Positions 50,972-60,300 of a DNA stretch of 64,000 nucleotides are shown piece by piece. The stretch covers positions 53,438-117,437 of the forward strand of contig DHQI01000007.1 in assembly GCA_002408065.1 (NCBI GenBank), read 5' to 3'. The notes under the pieces are model-generated. The model did not search any database. It was not told the DNA's origin and saw only the letters and a program-made list of their open reading frames with translations. Origin of the DNA: Bacteroidales bacterium UBA5342 (GTDB lineage: Bacteria > Bacteroidota > Bacteroidia > Bacteroidales > UBA5342). The translations under genes were made by a program, and so were the position numbers. Every line of letters begins with the position of its first letter. Position 1 is the stretch's first letter.

Positions 50972-52960
50972 ATGAAACACATCTCCCTCCTCCTGCTCTC
51001 AGCATCTTTTTTGCTTAGCGCACATTCACAAACAAGCGACAGCCTACCGGGAAACACGGCGCTCCCCTCAAGCGCTGAGGAATTAAAAGCCTTAGCTGCT
51101 CAGGAAACACAAGAATACGCTTATTCCGTTGAAGACTATTTCCAAAAACCCAGCAAAAGCGATTTTCAATTTTCGCCGGATGGCCAATACCTCTCCTTCC
51201 GCGAAAAAGATAAAGACGGTAAGCGCCACGTGTATATTCAGGATACAGAAAGTGGAAAAATAACAAAAGCCATAGTAGAAGGTGAAGACTTGGTACGCGG
51301 CTACGGCTGGGCTAACAACAAACGCCTCATTTATCTGAAAGATAATGGTGGAGATGAAAATTACCACCTTTATGCTGCTAACATTGACGGCAGCAACGAT
51401 ATGGATCTGACCCCTTTTGAAGGCGTAAAAGCTATGTTCTCCAACCTACTCAAAGACCAAGCAGACTATGTCATTATCAATATGAACAAAGACAATGCTC
51501 AGGTCTTTGAACCCTACAAACTGAACATCAACACAGGAGAGTTTGAGAAGCTTTTTGAAAACACTGATATGAGCCAACCTATTATGGGATATGATTTCGA
51601 TAAAGATGGCCAGCTACGTGGCTACACGCGGCAAGTAAACGGCACTGAAATGCAACAACTCTACCGTACATCAGCAGATGCTGAATTTGAAGTTATAGAG
51701 CATTACGACTGGCAGGGCAGCTTTGGCATTATTGGCTTCAATTACACACCTGGTAAAGAGCACATAGCCTATGTAGCCACCAATCTTGGGCGAGACAAAG
51801 AGTGTGTCGCTACCTACGATCTGGTCAATAAAAAACAGCTGGAAGTACTCTTTGAAAACGACACTTATGATGCCAGTAGCATGTCACGATCGCGCAAACG
51901 TAACTGGGAAATTGACAGCTACTCCTACCGTGGCGAGAAACACGTAGTGGTACCTGTCAGTAAAACCTACCAAAAACTGCATAAAATTTTTAAGAAAGAA
52001 TTTGGTAACAAAGCCTTCTATATCTCTGATGTGACAGATGAAGAAGACAAGTACCTGCTTTACATTACCAGCGACAAACTCTATGGTAAATATTATATGT
52101 ACTCAGTGGCCGACAAATCATTTAAAATGCTGATTAATACGATGCCACAACTCAAAGAAGAAGACATGGCCGAGATGCGCCCAATACAATTTACCAGTCG
52201 CGATGGCTTTACAGTACACGGCTACCTTACCATCCCTAAAGCCGCCCAGGATGGCCAGAAAGTGCCAATGATTGTAAATCCTCACGGAGGCCCCTATGGC
52301 ATACGTGACTCTTGGGGCTTTAACCCGGAAACACAACTATTTGCAAGTCGTGGATATGCTACTCTACAGGTCAACTACCGCGGATCTGGAGGTTATGGAA
52401 AAGAGTTTTACCTGGCCGGCAGTAAACAGATAGGCCGCAATATGCTTAACGATCTGGAAGATGGCGTAAAATATTGTATAGAAAAGGGCTGGGTAGCAGA
52501 AGACAAGGTTGCCATATATGGTGGCAGCTATGGAGGACTAGCCACCCTTGGTAGCCTAATCAAAACACCCGAATTATATGTCTGTGGGGTAGACTATGTA
52601 GGTGTTTCTAACCTTTTCACCTTTGTCAATTCATTCCCCGCTTATTGGAAACCATATATGGCTCAATTTTATGCCCAATGGTACGACCCGGACAATCCTG
52701 AAGAGAAAAAAATAATGGAAGAGGTGTCGCCGGCACTCAATGTAGACAAACTCAACAAACCCCTGTTCGTGGTACAAGGAGCCAACGACCCACGTGTAAA
52801 CATTGATGAGAGCGACCAAATAGTGAGTCAAATGCGCGAACGAGGCTACGATGTCCCTTATATGGTAAAATACAACGAAGGGCATGGTTTCCATCACGAA
52901 GAAAACCGTATAGAACTCTATAGCAGCATGATGGGATTTTTCGCTAAATATTTAAAATAA
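50972..52960 (+). CDS. S9 family (prolyl oligopeptidase-type) peptidase, exported
   Basis: 662 residues with a signal peptide (MKHISLLLLSASFLLSAHSQ). The first two-thirds form a seven-bladed beta-propeller (FQFSPDGQYLSFREKDKDG, DYVIINMNKDN). The C-terminal alpha/beta-hydrolase domain contains Ser519 in YGGSYGG, Asp606 in QGANDPRVN and His638 in NEGHGFHHEENR, the full catalytic triad. The family includes oligopeptidases and dipeptidyl-peptidase-like enzymes that cut proline- or Ala/Gly-containing peptides. It is monocistronic, flanked by terminators, and unrelated to the carbohydrate locus. Periplasmic location is likely. Confidence 0.93.
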   Translation: MKHISLLLLSASFLLSAHSQTSDSLPGNTALPSSAEELKALAAQETQEYAYSVEDYFQKPSKSDFQFSPDGQYLSFREKDKDGKRHVYIQDTESGKITKAIVEGEDLVRGYGWANNKRLIYLKDNGGDENYHLYAANIDGSNDMDLTPFEGVKAMFSNLLKDQADYVIINMNKDNAQVFEPYKLNINTGEFEKLFENTDMSQPIMGYDFDKDGQLRGYTRQVNGTEMQQLYRTSADAEFEVIEHYDWQGSFGIIGFNYTPGKEHIAYVATNLGRDKECVATYDLVNKKQLEVLFENDTYDASSMSRSRKRNWEIDSYSYRGEKHVVVPVSKTYQKLHKIFKKEFGNKAFYISDVTDEEDKYLLYITSDKLYGKYYMYSVADKSFKMLINTMPQLKEEDMAEMRPIQFTSRDGFTVHGYLTIPKAAQDGQKVPMIVNPHGGPYGIRDSWGFNPETQLFASRGYATLQVNYRGSGGYGKEFYLAGSKQIGRNMLNDLEDGVKYCIEKGWVAEDKVAIYGGSYGGLATLGSLIKTPELYVCGVDYVGVSNLFTFVNSFPAYWKPYMAQFYAQWYDPDNPEEKKIMEEVSPALNVDKLNKPLFVVQGANDPRVNIDESDQIVSQMRERGYDVPYMVKYNEGHGFHHEENRIELYSSMMGFFAKYLK

Positions 52961-52981
52961 ACCCTCTTCCCATAATAAATC

Positions 52982-53017
52982 AAGCCCTGATGCCTCTATA
53001 CATCAGGGCTTTTTTTA
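52982..53017 (+). terminator. Rho-independent terminator after the S9 peptidase
   Basis: AAGCCCTGATG and CATCAGGGCTT form a perfect 11-bp stem around CCTCTATA, ending in a T tract. Confidence 0.9.
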
Positions 53018-53071
53018 AATTCGTCGGGCAAAAGAAAAAAAACATGGTTAGATAATATTACCTGCTTCATG

Positions 53072-53079
53072 TATCTTTG
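53072..53079 (+). promoter_or_regulatory. Predicted -7 box of the TonB receptor gene
   Basis: TATCTTTG is an exact TAnnTTTG match, 39 bp before the ATG at 53118. Transcription would then begin near 53086 and cover the DUF1893 start codon, supporting expression of the full fusion. Confidence 0.55.
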
Positions 53080-53117
53080 CCGAACAATAGTAGAAGTATG
53101 ACCTTACAAAGAAAACG

Positions 53118-55406
53118 ATGAACACAAACTCACAAAAGCTTAGCAAATACCAATACGCATGTATTGTAGAAAATAAAGAAAAACGTTATTGCATTGAAAA
53201 AAGAAGTATTAGAAGCTTGTACCGTTTGTACACACAAAAAAGAACGGCACTAAAAGGAGCTAATATCACTATACAAAATCTGGGTAAAGCAAGTGCCGCT
53301 TTATTAGCTATGGCTAAAGTAGAAAAAGTTCATGCCCAAACGATAAGTACTGATGCAATCAGAATATTGCAAAAAGAGAATATCAACGTCAGTTATGAAC
53401 AACAAGTACCTTATATCATTAACGAAACGCATGACGACTGGTGCCCAATGGAGAAATTATGCTACTACGAAAATAACCTGAACAAAATTTTAGAAAAAAT
53501 AAAGACCTTTCTAACAAATCGTAAAATAAAAACGGCCGGACTTATATTCCTAAGTGTTTTCTTGAGCAAGGCCTACGCATCCGAAGAAGAAACGACCTTC
53601 CCGACTGACAGCAACATTCATACCATCGACGAAGTCACCGTAACGGGCTCACGCAACCAGGTAGAAGTACGCCAACTCCCCCTGACTATTTCTATAGTAG
53701 ACGAAGAACAGATTGCTAACCGCTACCAATCATCTGTATTACCTATTCTTAACGAGCAAGTGCCGGGCTTATTCATCACCAGCACCAGCGTACTAGGTTA
53801 TGGTGTAGGCACCAATGCCTCTGGTATGATGAGTATGCGTGGTATAGGGGGCAGCCCTACCACCCGCCTGCTAATGTTAGTGGATGGTCAGCCACAATAT
53901 ATGGGCCTGATGGGACACCCGCTAGCCGATGTATATCAGTCGATGAGCGCCGAACGTGTGGAAGTGGTACGCGGTCCGGCCTCAGTGCTATACGGCTCTA
54001 ATGCTATGGGAGGAGTTATCAATATAGTAACTCCACAACTGAAACAGGACAGCAGCATCACGCAAGCTCAGATGAGTTATGGTGCCTTCAACACACTTGA
54101 GACAAGTGCCTCTAACCGCTATCAAAAAGGTAAATTCAGCAGTAAAATAGCCGCTTCGTATAACCGTACAAACGGGCATCGCGACAATATGGAATTTAAT
54201 CAGGTCAATGCTTATGCTAAGCTAAACTATGAGCTCAACCAACAATGGCAACTCTCGGCCAACCTTAACTACACCGACTACAATGTATCTAATCCGGGGA
54301 GTGAAGAAGCTCCTGTTATAGATAACGACTCACACATCAAAAGAGGCATGTCATCGTTGACCATAAACAATAAATACTCAAAAACCAGTGGTGCTACGAT
54401 GTTGTTTTATAACTGGGGGGATCATTTCATTAATGATGGCTATGCAGAGGGAAGCACGCCACTAACATACCGTTTTAACTCCACAGACCAAACAGCCGGC
54501 CTGATTGCTTACCAAAGCATCCAAGCCTTTGAAAACAATACCATCACAGTAGGAGCTGATATCTTTCAAATTGGTGGTGAAGCATGGAATACTTTTACCA
54601 ACTCGGATGCAACCTTTAGCTTTGCCGATACTACTGCCAACGAAATAGCCGGCTATGTAGATGTGCGTCAGAATTTTGGATCTGTTTTGACGCTTGATGC
54701 CGGCATACGTTACGATTATCACACCCAATCAGGTGGCGAATGGATTCCGCAAGCCGGTCTATCAGCTCATTTAGCACATAACATAGAACTAAAAGCCATG
54801 GTGAGCAAAGGCTTTCGAAACCCAACGCTAAAAGAACTCTATATGTTTATGTCTAAAAACCCTGAATTAAAACCCGAAAGCCTTGTCAATTACGAACTAT
54901 CGTTCAATCAAAAGCTTTATAAGAATGCTATGGCCTATGGTGTCAATCTTTTCTATCTGGAAGGTGACAACCTGATTCAAACGGTCTTTTCTAACGGCAG
55001 TCCTCAAAACATCAACACAGGAGCCGTAGAAAACTACGGACTGGAAGCCACTTTTAGCTATCACATCAATCCGTACTGGAGCACCTCAGCCAACTACAGC
55101 TATCTGTATATGGAAAACCCTGTAGTAGCAGCCCCTGAGCATAAAGTATATGCCGGACTAACTTATCACAAAAACAAGGTTAGCATCAATAGCGGCTTGC
55201 AATACGTCGATGGTCTGTATACCTCAACCAGTCCGGAAGAAAAAGAAAACTTTGTACTCTGGAATGCACGAGCCAGCTATCAGCTAAGCCCGTCACTTCA
55301 ATTATTTGCCAGAGGGGAAAACTTGCTCAATCAGGACTATGAGATAAATAAAGGATATAGCATGCCAGGAGCTACCATTTCTGGTGGATTTAAACTCAAA
55401 TTTTAA
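53118..55406 (+). CDS. TonB-dependent receptor with DUF1893 domain fused before the signal peptide
   Basis: 762 residues in one frame. Residues about 11-125 match DUF1893, a small cytosolic domain: YACIVENKEKRYCIEKRS at the start, GKASAALLAMAKVEKVHAQ (56-74) and QVPYIINETHDDWCPMEKL (96-114). A signal-peptide-like segment follows at about 133-153 (RKIKTAGLIFLSVFLSKAYA). Then come the plug domain (VTVTGSRNQVEVRQLPLTI from about 174; VEVVRGPASVLYGSNAMGG) and a beta-barrel ending in SMPGATISGGFKLKF. The receptor resembles siderophore/vitamin-type TonB receptors and lacks the SusC-type N-terminal carboxypeptidase-like domain. Met111, within the CPMEKL motif, could be an internal start that would give a standard export signal. 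No stop separates the parts. Substrate unknown. Confidence 0.85.
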   Translation: MNTNSQKLSKYQYACIVENKEKRYCIEKRSIRSLYRLYTQKRTALKGANITIQNLGKASAALLAMAKVEKVHAQTISTDAIRILQKENINVSYEQQVPYIINETHDDWCPMEKLCYYENNLNKILEKIKTFLTNRKIKTAGLIFLSVFLSKAYASEEETTFPTDSNIHTIDEVTVTGSRNQVEVRQLPLTISIVDEEQIANRYQSSVLPILNEQVPGLFITSTSVLGYGVGTNASGMMSMRGIGGSPTTRLLMLVDGQPQYMGLMGHPLADVYQSMSAERVEVVRGPASVLYGSNAMGGVINIVTPQLKQDSSITQAQMSYGAFNTLETSASNRYQKGKFSSKIAASYNRTNGHRDNMEFNQVNAYAKLNYELNQQWQLSANLNYTDYNVSNPGSEEAPVIDNDSHIKRGMSSLTINNKYSKTSGATMLFYNWGDHFINDGYAEGSTPLTYRFNSTDQTAGLIAYQSIQAFENNTITVGADIFQIGGEAWNTFTNSDATFSFADTTANEIAGYVDVRQNFGSVLTLDAGIRYDYHTQSGGEWIPQAGLSAHLAHNIELKAMVSKGFRNPTLKELYMFMSKNPELKPESLVNYELSFNQKLYKNAMAYGVNLFYLEGDNLIQTVFSNGSPQNINTGAVENYGLEATFSYHINPYWSTSANYSYLYMENPVVAAPEHKVYAGLTYHKNKVSINSGLQYVDGLYTSTSPEEKENFVLWNARASYQLSPSLQLFARGENLLNQDYEINKGYSMPGATISGGFKLKF

Positions 55407-55489
55407 TCTAAACAGATTCATGTTTAAAGAGTAAAAAACGACAAGGCTTCTTTAGTGCTGACAAACTACAGTGTCTTTACATATCAAGT

Positions 55490-57769
55490 TTACTCCTTGA
55501 TAAAACGCATAAGATCATTTTCTCCGATTTGCAAGAAATAAATACCAGCTCTCAAGTTAGCAACATCCATATTCTTATGTGTCATAGTTTGCATCACCAA
55601 ACGACCTGATACGTCAAGAACTTTTACTTTGGTCATTTGCTCTAAACCTTCGATAGAAATAAGAGTTTGTGCGGGGTTCGGTTTTATATGGTACAGATTT
55701 TTTGGCATTTCGGAAAGGGCTGTAGAGGCACCACTATTCACAAATTTCCATTGCACTTTAGTCCCTGTGTAATTGGTGGGGACAAATTGTAACGTAAGAT
55801 TATCCGATTTGGTAAAGATACGTTCACCACGGCTCTTGTTAGTCAGGTAATAATAGTCGTTTCCGGCATCACCCAATGCCCATTGTACGTTGTCGCCGGT
55901 CCATTTGTTTTCAGTCAGGTCAGGGACTTCTTCGCCATTGTGCAAGCGGCTTTCAGAAGCTATATGTTCCACAAACGAATAAGCATCGTCGGCGGGAATA
56001 ATAATCCACTCGGCCTTGCTCCCTGTCTCATTGGCACTCCCCATTTCCAAGGTACCATTATTGACAATTAATCGCTGGCCACTCTCGTTATGCTGTATAT
56101 AAACAATAGCGTAATTGCCATCGTCCAGAATGGTACTAACTTCTTCACTATAAGTTGAATATTCATCCCCCTTGAAAGCACGAATACGATAGGTGTATGT
56201 CCCAAAGTCAGATAAGGTATTGTCTGTAAAGGTCACTTTGTATGACTGTTCTCCTTCCACCCTTCCTATCTCGGTAAAAGCCCCGTCATTCAGTGAGCGT
56301 TCGATGGAAAAACCATCTTCCTGATAAGCGTTCTCGTACCAAGTAAGCGTGGCATTATTGTTATCATCCTTACTAATGGTCAAAGTCATGGGCTTGGGGA
56401 TTTCAACATAAGGTGGAACATGTCCTACCGCCCCGGTATAAGCAAAAGGTGATTGTTGATTCAGATACACTTCGCCAGCCGGATACAGCGTACTATCAGC
56501 CCCGTTGTTAGGCATAATGTGACGGTAATCGTCAGGACCTACCCACGGATAGATACAGTAACGCTCCACGAAACTACAGGTATCGAACATATGCAGAAAA
56601 GTAGCTATTTTAGCTGCCTGCTCTTCGTAAGTAGGCGTACATCCTGTCCAACTGGCACCATTGTTAAACTCCGTAACCCAGATAGGGCGCCCCGTACGCT
56701 CATGCACTTGTTTTATCCAGTTATAAAAATTCGTCGCATTAGAACAACCTTTGTACCAGTGAACTCCTACAAAATCGACCCTATAATTCAATTCATCGGC
56801 TTTCTCCATAAACTCATATAACCAATCGCGACCATTATCAGCTATGTTGGGCGAACCAGCACGCAAACCGGTAGCCAAAAGTTTTGCGTATTCGCGCAAT
56901 GCGCCATCCACACTCATATTAGCTTGTTCCTCGTGGCTGGGCTCATTAAAAGCTAGCTGATGGGTGATATTTTTGGTATCGAACCAATAATCGCCCAAAG
57001 AACCACCGGCACTGCTACGCCATTTCATCGGAACAAACTCAAAATTATCACGCGATTCACTTCCTGATCCCCAGCTGTAAGACCAGGTAGCCTCTACAGC
57101 ATAACCGTGCTTATCCATATTATTGATGCCCTTTTTGCTGGGCCAGTTCCAACGCACTACACGTACAAATGAAACTTCGTTGTTAAGACCTTCGGGCAAG
57201 GCATTAACGGTTATATCTTCTTTGTCTGCCACATAATTGCGACTATAACCGCTTCCATTACTTTGTTGAGCAATGGTCATCATATACCCTTTTCTTAAAA
57301 TAAAAGACGAAACCACGTTATTCATCGTTCCCAAATCATCTTCTCCATTAAAAATAATATGATGCACAAGGTTAAGTGAGTCACCAGATAGGTTCTCTCC
57401 ATCAAACAGTGTTGCTCCGACATAGTCGTTATTTTGGGAAATCAACACCGTCCCCATTTCATACTGATGCACTCGTACATTCTCATCATCTACAGCTACA
57501 CTTCCATTTACCGTAAACTGACTAAGTCGTTCTTTCAAATAAGAAGGGCGTTCGTTATGGATAAACACCCACACATTATCGCCATAAATATTGAATGTAG
57601 CTCCATCAATCGGATCTTCGGCATTGAGGTGCAATTCGCTATTACCTTCGATGTTGACGGTCTGATTTTTTACATCATCGTAAGTTTGAATAGTATCTTG
57701 AATATTGATATTTTGCGCAGAGAGTGATGCAACAAAAAACAAAGCAATAAGGGTATTTAGTATGTGCAT
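55490..57769 (-). CDS. GH128-like T9SS glycosidase with Fn3 and beta-trefoil domains
   Basis: 759 residues with a signal peptide (MHILNTLIALFFVASLSAQ). An N-terminal beta-rich part (about 20-200) precedes the Glyco_hydro_cc (GH128-like) barrel at about 200-450. It has acid/base Glu276 in LAFNEPSHEEQANM and nucleophile Glu367 in IWVTEFNNGASWTG, with the HWYKG strand between. Next are an Fn3-like domain (about 460-545), a ricin-type beta-trefoil (about 550-680; NYAIVYIQHNESGQRLI) and a T9SS sorting domain (IKPNPAQTLISIEGL...). GH128 enzymes cleave beta-1,3-glucans, so laminarin-like polymers are possible, but the family tag rests on motifs. It is the 3' end of the tandem array, 62 bp after the 57832 gene. 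Confidence 0.85.
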   Translation of the reverse strand: MHILNTLIALFFVASLSAQNINIQDTIQTYDDVKNQTVNIEGNSELHLNAEDPIDGATFNIYGDNVWVFIHNERPSYLKERLSQFTVNGSVAVDDENVRVHQYEMGTVLISQNNDYVGATLFDGENLSGDSLNLVHHIIFNGEDDLGTMNNVVSSFILRKGYMMTIAQQSNGSGYSRNYVADKEDITVNALPEGLNNEVSFVRVVRWNWPSKKGINNMDKHGYAVEATWSYSWGSGSESRDNFEFVPMKWRSSAGGSLGDYWFDTKNITHQLAFNEPSHEEQANMSVDGALREYAKLLATGLRAGSPNIADNGRDWLYEFMEKADELNYRVDFVGVHWYKGCSNATNFYNWIKQVHERTGRPIWVTEFNNGASWTGCTPTYEEQAAKIATFLHMFDTCSFVERYCIYPWVGPDDYRHIMPNNGADSTLYPAGEVYLNQQSPFAYTGAVGHVPPYVEIPKPMTLTISKDDNNNATLTWYENAYQEDGFSIERSLNDGAFTEIGRVEGEQSYKVTFTDNTLSDFGTYTYRIRAFKGDEYSTYSEEVSTILDDGNYAIVYIQHNESGQRLIVNNGTLEMGSANETGSKAEWIIIPADDAYSFVEHIASESRLHNGEEVPDLTENKWTGDNVQWALGDAGNDYYYLTNKSRGERIFTKSDNLTLQFVPTNYTGTKVQWKFVNSGASTALSEMPKNLYHIKPNPAQTLISIEGLEQMTKVKVLDVSGRLVMQTMTHKNMDVANLRAGIYFLQIGENDLMRFIKE

Positions 57770-57831
57770 AAGTTTATCGTTTTATTCATTTTTTTTGGTG
57801 GGATGTGCCACGTCACAATGCGTCCATCCCT

Positions 57832-59988
57832 CTAATGGTTGATTATTAACTTTTCAGAGAAACTAATTCCAGCCCCCTCTATACGAAGCAAGTAAACGCC
57901 ATTTTTTAATTTTGATACATCAAGGCTTTCCGGAGAATTACTTTGTACCATAACCTCTTGTCCACTCACAGTGTAAAGCTTAACATATAGATTCTGACTC
58001 TTAATATCTTCACTATAATCAAGCTGTAGCTTAGCACCCTCAACAGGATTAGGACTAAACCTTATCCCACTCTCTTCCAGTCCAGTAGCAAGACCTGCCG
58101 ACAGGTCAGGACCATTCTCATAAGTCTCCTGTAAGTAAGCCTCCGGCGATGCGTGATTGGCATAAAACTCCCCTACCGTGTTTAGTGTAATTGGTGATCG
58201 GACAGACATCAACGAATGGTTGCCATAATCGGAAGGCTGCCAAGTAAAGACACAGTAACGTTCTACAAAGGTGGCCTTATCCATCGCTTCGCAATAGGCT
58301 GTCATACTCGATAATATTTGAGCTTCAGTCTTATCTTTTTCATTAGAAGCCCAAATATCGCCGTAATTAAATTCCGTTACCCAAATGGGCACCTGGTATT
58401 CATCATAAAAATCCTTTAGCCAAGCAATAAAGGCATCAGTTCCCATTATTTTGTAATAATGCACCGGTATAAAATCGACACGATAACCGGCCGCTATGGC
58501 TTTGGTCATAAATTCATCGAGCCATTCACGCCCTTTGGCTCCGTCAGTGACAGCCGGGGCTCCCAAACGCAAACCAGAACCTTGCAAAGCTTCATATTTA
58601 GTAATAGCCACATCCACCGTCATATTCGCCTGATTCGATCCGTCTGGCTCATTAAAGGCCAAATGGTGGGTAAAGCTCATATCCTGTCCTAGTTTAACAG
58701 TATTAGAAGTACCACTAAAGTTCATTGGTACATACTCGCACTCCGTCATACTTTTATCAGCATTGCCCCAGTCATAAAACCAGTCGCCGTTCAAAGCCAA
58801 CACCACATCATTATTAGCACTTTTACCACTTGAACCTTTTTTCTCAGTGTAGCGCCACGGACCTACACGCAAAAAAGAAATGCTTTGCTGTAAATCTTCC
58901 GGAAAATTCAGGCGCAGCTCATCATCAGCGGCAATATAAACCTTACTAACACCAGTTCCGTTGACATTTTGGGCTACTGTGAGCATATAGCCTTTTTCAA
59001 GGTGAAAAGAGACCGCTTTATTGTCAAAGTCAGTTAATGTACCATTGTAATAGCCACATTTCATTGCTTTGACATCCCCTTGCAATTGCGAACCGGAATA
59101 GAGCTTAAGTACTACTTCGTCTTTGTATGATTCCTCGAAAGCTGCAATGGCTGTAGTCACACTTTCTTCAGCGGTATCAATCTGCGCTTGTGTGGCATCA
59201 CAATTATTCAGCACCACTTCGGCCTCAGAGCTCGCTGTTTTTAAGGCATCATAACTCTCCTGAGAATAGCCATACTTAGGACTCAAAATCACAGAAAAGG
59301 TCATATCACCGACCGAACTCACAGCAGCAGAAAGTCCTGAACGATCCACCGTTTCTTCGTCCAAAGCTATATTGTCAAAGAAAAAACGGCCTTCATTACT
59401 ATACATACCTAACTGCTGGATGTCAATTTTTACAATATTGACCGCACTCTCCAAAAATGGAATACCTGCAGCTTTCACATCCCCACCTTGATAAAAGTCC
59501 AGCGTTTGCTTCTGGAAATTAATCTTTACACTAACACTATAGTTGGTATTACTGCCATAGCTAGCATCCAGTAGAGCACCATCATACGCGGTAGGAACAC
59601 CGCCCTCCAGAGCCGTAGCATACTGAATATTTTTAGTCCCGTTATTACCAAAAACCAAACTCGTGATATACTTGCCTGACGACGAAGTCAAATGCATCTT
59701 AGCCACTACCCAATTGCGGGTACTCTGCACATCAAACGATAACGTTAGGTAGCCTGTTTCGGCATCAAACGTGCGGTATACCGAGGGTTTATCAGCGGTA
59801 AAATCTAATTTCAGTTGGCCGTCCTCTACGCTCACTTGACCTGAGGTGTTGTACTCTGTCCACCCGGTAGGTAAGTCCCCGGTGCCATCAAACGTATCGG
59901 TAAAGATATTCGTGCCGCAGTTTTGTGCATTAGCAATACTATAAATGGACAGCAGCATTGCCAGAATGAATGTCGTTTTTGTTTTCAT
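57832..59988 (-). CDS. GH128-like T9SS glycosidase with N-terminal beta-sandwich and one helical repeat
   Basis: 718 residues with a signal peptide (MKTKTTFILAMLLSIYSIANA). Residues about 23-215 form a beta-sandwich (DTFDGTGDLPTGWTEYNTSG, RFFFDNIALD) shared with the 60301 product. About 235-290 is a FIVAR-like helical repeat (YSQESYDALKTASSEAEVV). The catalytic barrel (about 330-630) has acid/base Glu447 in HLAFNEPDGSNQANM and nucleophile Glu539 in IWVTEFNYGD. A T9SS sorting domain ends the protein (RFSPNPVEGAKLQLDY...). Unlike the 55490 protein it lacks Fn3 and trefoil parts. The gap to the upstream 60301 gene is 312 bp, so it may have its own promoter. Confidence 0.85.
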   Translation of the reverse strand: MKTKTTFILAMLLSIYSIANAQNCGTNIFTDTFDGTGDLPTGWTEYNTSGQVSVEDGQLKLDFTADKPSVYRTFDAETGYLTLSFDVQSTRNWVVAKMHLTSSSGKYITSLVFGNNGTKNIQYATALEGGVPTAYDGALLDASYGSNTNYSVSVKINFQKQTLDFYQGGDVKAAGIPFLESAVNIVKIDIQQLGMYSNEGRFFFDNIALDEETVDRSGLSAAVSSVGDMTFSVILSPKYGYSQESYDALKTASSEAEVVLNNCDATQAQIDTAEESVTTAIAAFEESYKDEVVLKLYSGSQLQGDVKAMKCGYYNGTLTDFDNKAVSFHLEKGYMLTVAQNVNGTGVSKVYIAADDELRLNFPEDLQQSISFLRVGPWRYTEKKGSSGKSANNDVVLALNGDWFYDWGNADKSMTECEYVPMNFSGTSNTVKLGQDMSFTHHLAFNEPDGSNQANMTVDVAITKYEALQGSGLRLGAPAVTDGAKGREWLDEFMTKAIAAGYRVDFIPVHYYKIMGTDAFIAWLKDFYDEYQVPIWVTEFNYGDIWASNEKDKTEAQILSSMTAYCEAMDKATFVERYCVFTWQPSDYGNHSLMSVRSPITLNTVGEFYANHASPEAYLQETYENGPDLSAGLATGLEESGIRFSPNPVEGAKLQLDYSEDIKSQNLYVKLYTVSGQEVMVQSNSPESLDVSKLKNGVYLLRIEGAGISFSEKLIINH

Positions 59989-60300
59989 AAAAACACTAAT
60001 TGTTATAAATATTATTTACTTAAGGGGTTTTGACACCCCTTAAAATCCCCAGTCCTTCATTTTTTCTTGATAAAAAACGAAGCAAAAAATCAAGCAGAAA
60101 AAAATGCTGCCCACACTCTCTTGGTTTTCTTAACGCCCTACGTATTACAGCTACTTCAGGCTAAAAACCAATTCACTCCTACCCACGCCCGCCTTTTTCT
60201 GCAAGGCCAACGCTCTCCTTCTTCGTTTAGAAGCTGCGCCTCTATAACTCTGCTCTCAACAACTATACAAGTACATTAAGAATTTTCCACTCTTGCCCTA
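59989..60300. other. Intergenic gap in the GH128 array, possible degenerate element
   Basis: 312 bp. TTAAGGGGT (60020-60028) and ACCCCTTAA (60035-60043) form a perfect 9-bp hairpin. From about 60060 to 60260, frames on both strands are broken; one minus-strand frame reads ...FFLLDFLLRFLSRKNE, the type of degenerate open stretch that often marks a repeated non-coding element. No gene can be supported. Confidence 0.4.

Noticed and set aside
53118..55406. TonB receptor as SusC of a polysaccharide locus
   Set aside because: It lacks the SusC-type N-terminal carboxypeptidase-like domain, is shorter than SusC (about 1000 residues), has no SusD-like partner and lies outside the TGTACA-marked region.
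57799..57831. Hairpin-like GGGATG...CATCCC near 57800 as a terminator for the 57832 gene
   Set aside because: On the minus strand the stem is followed by an A tract, not T, so it does not fit a rho-independent terminator.
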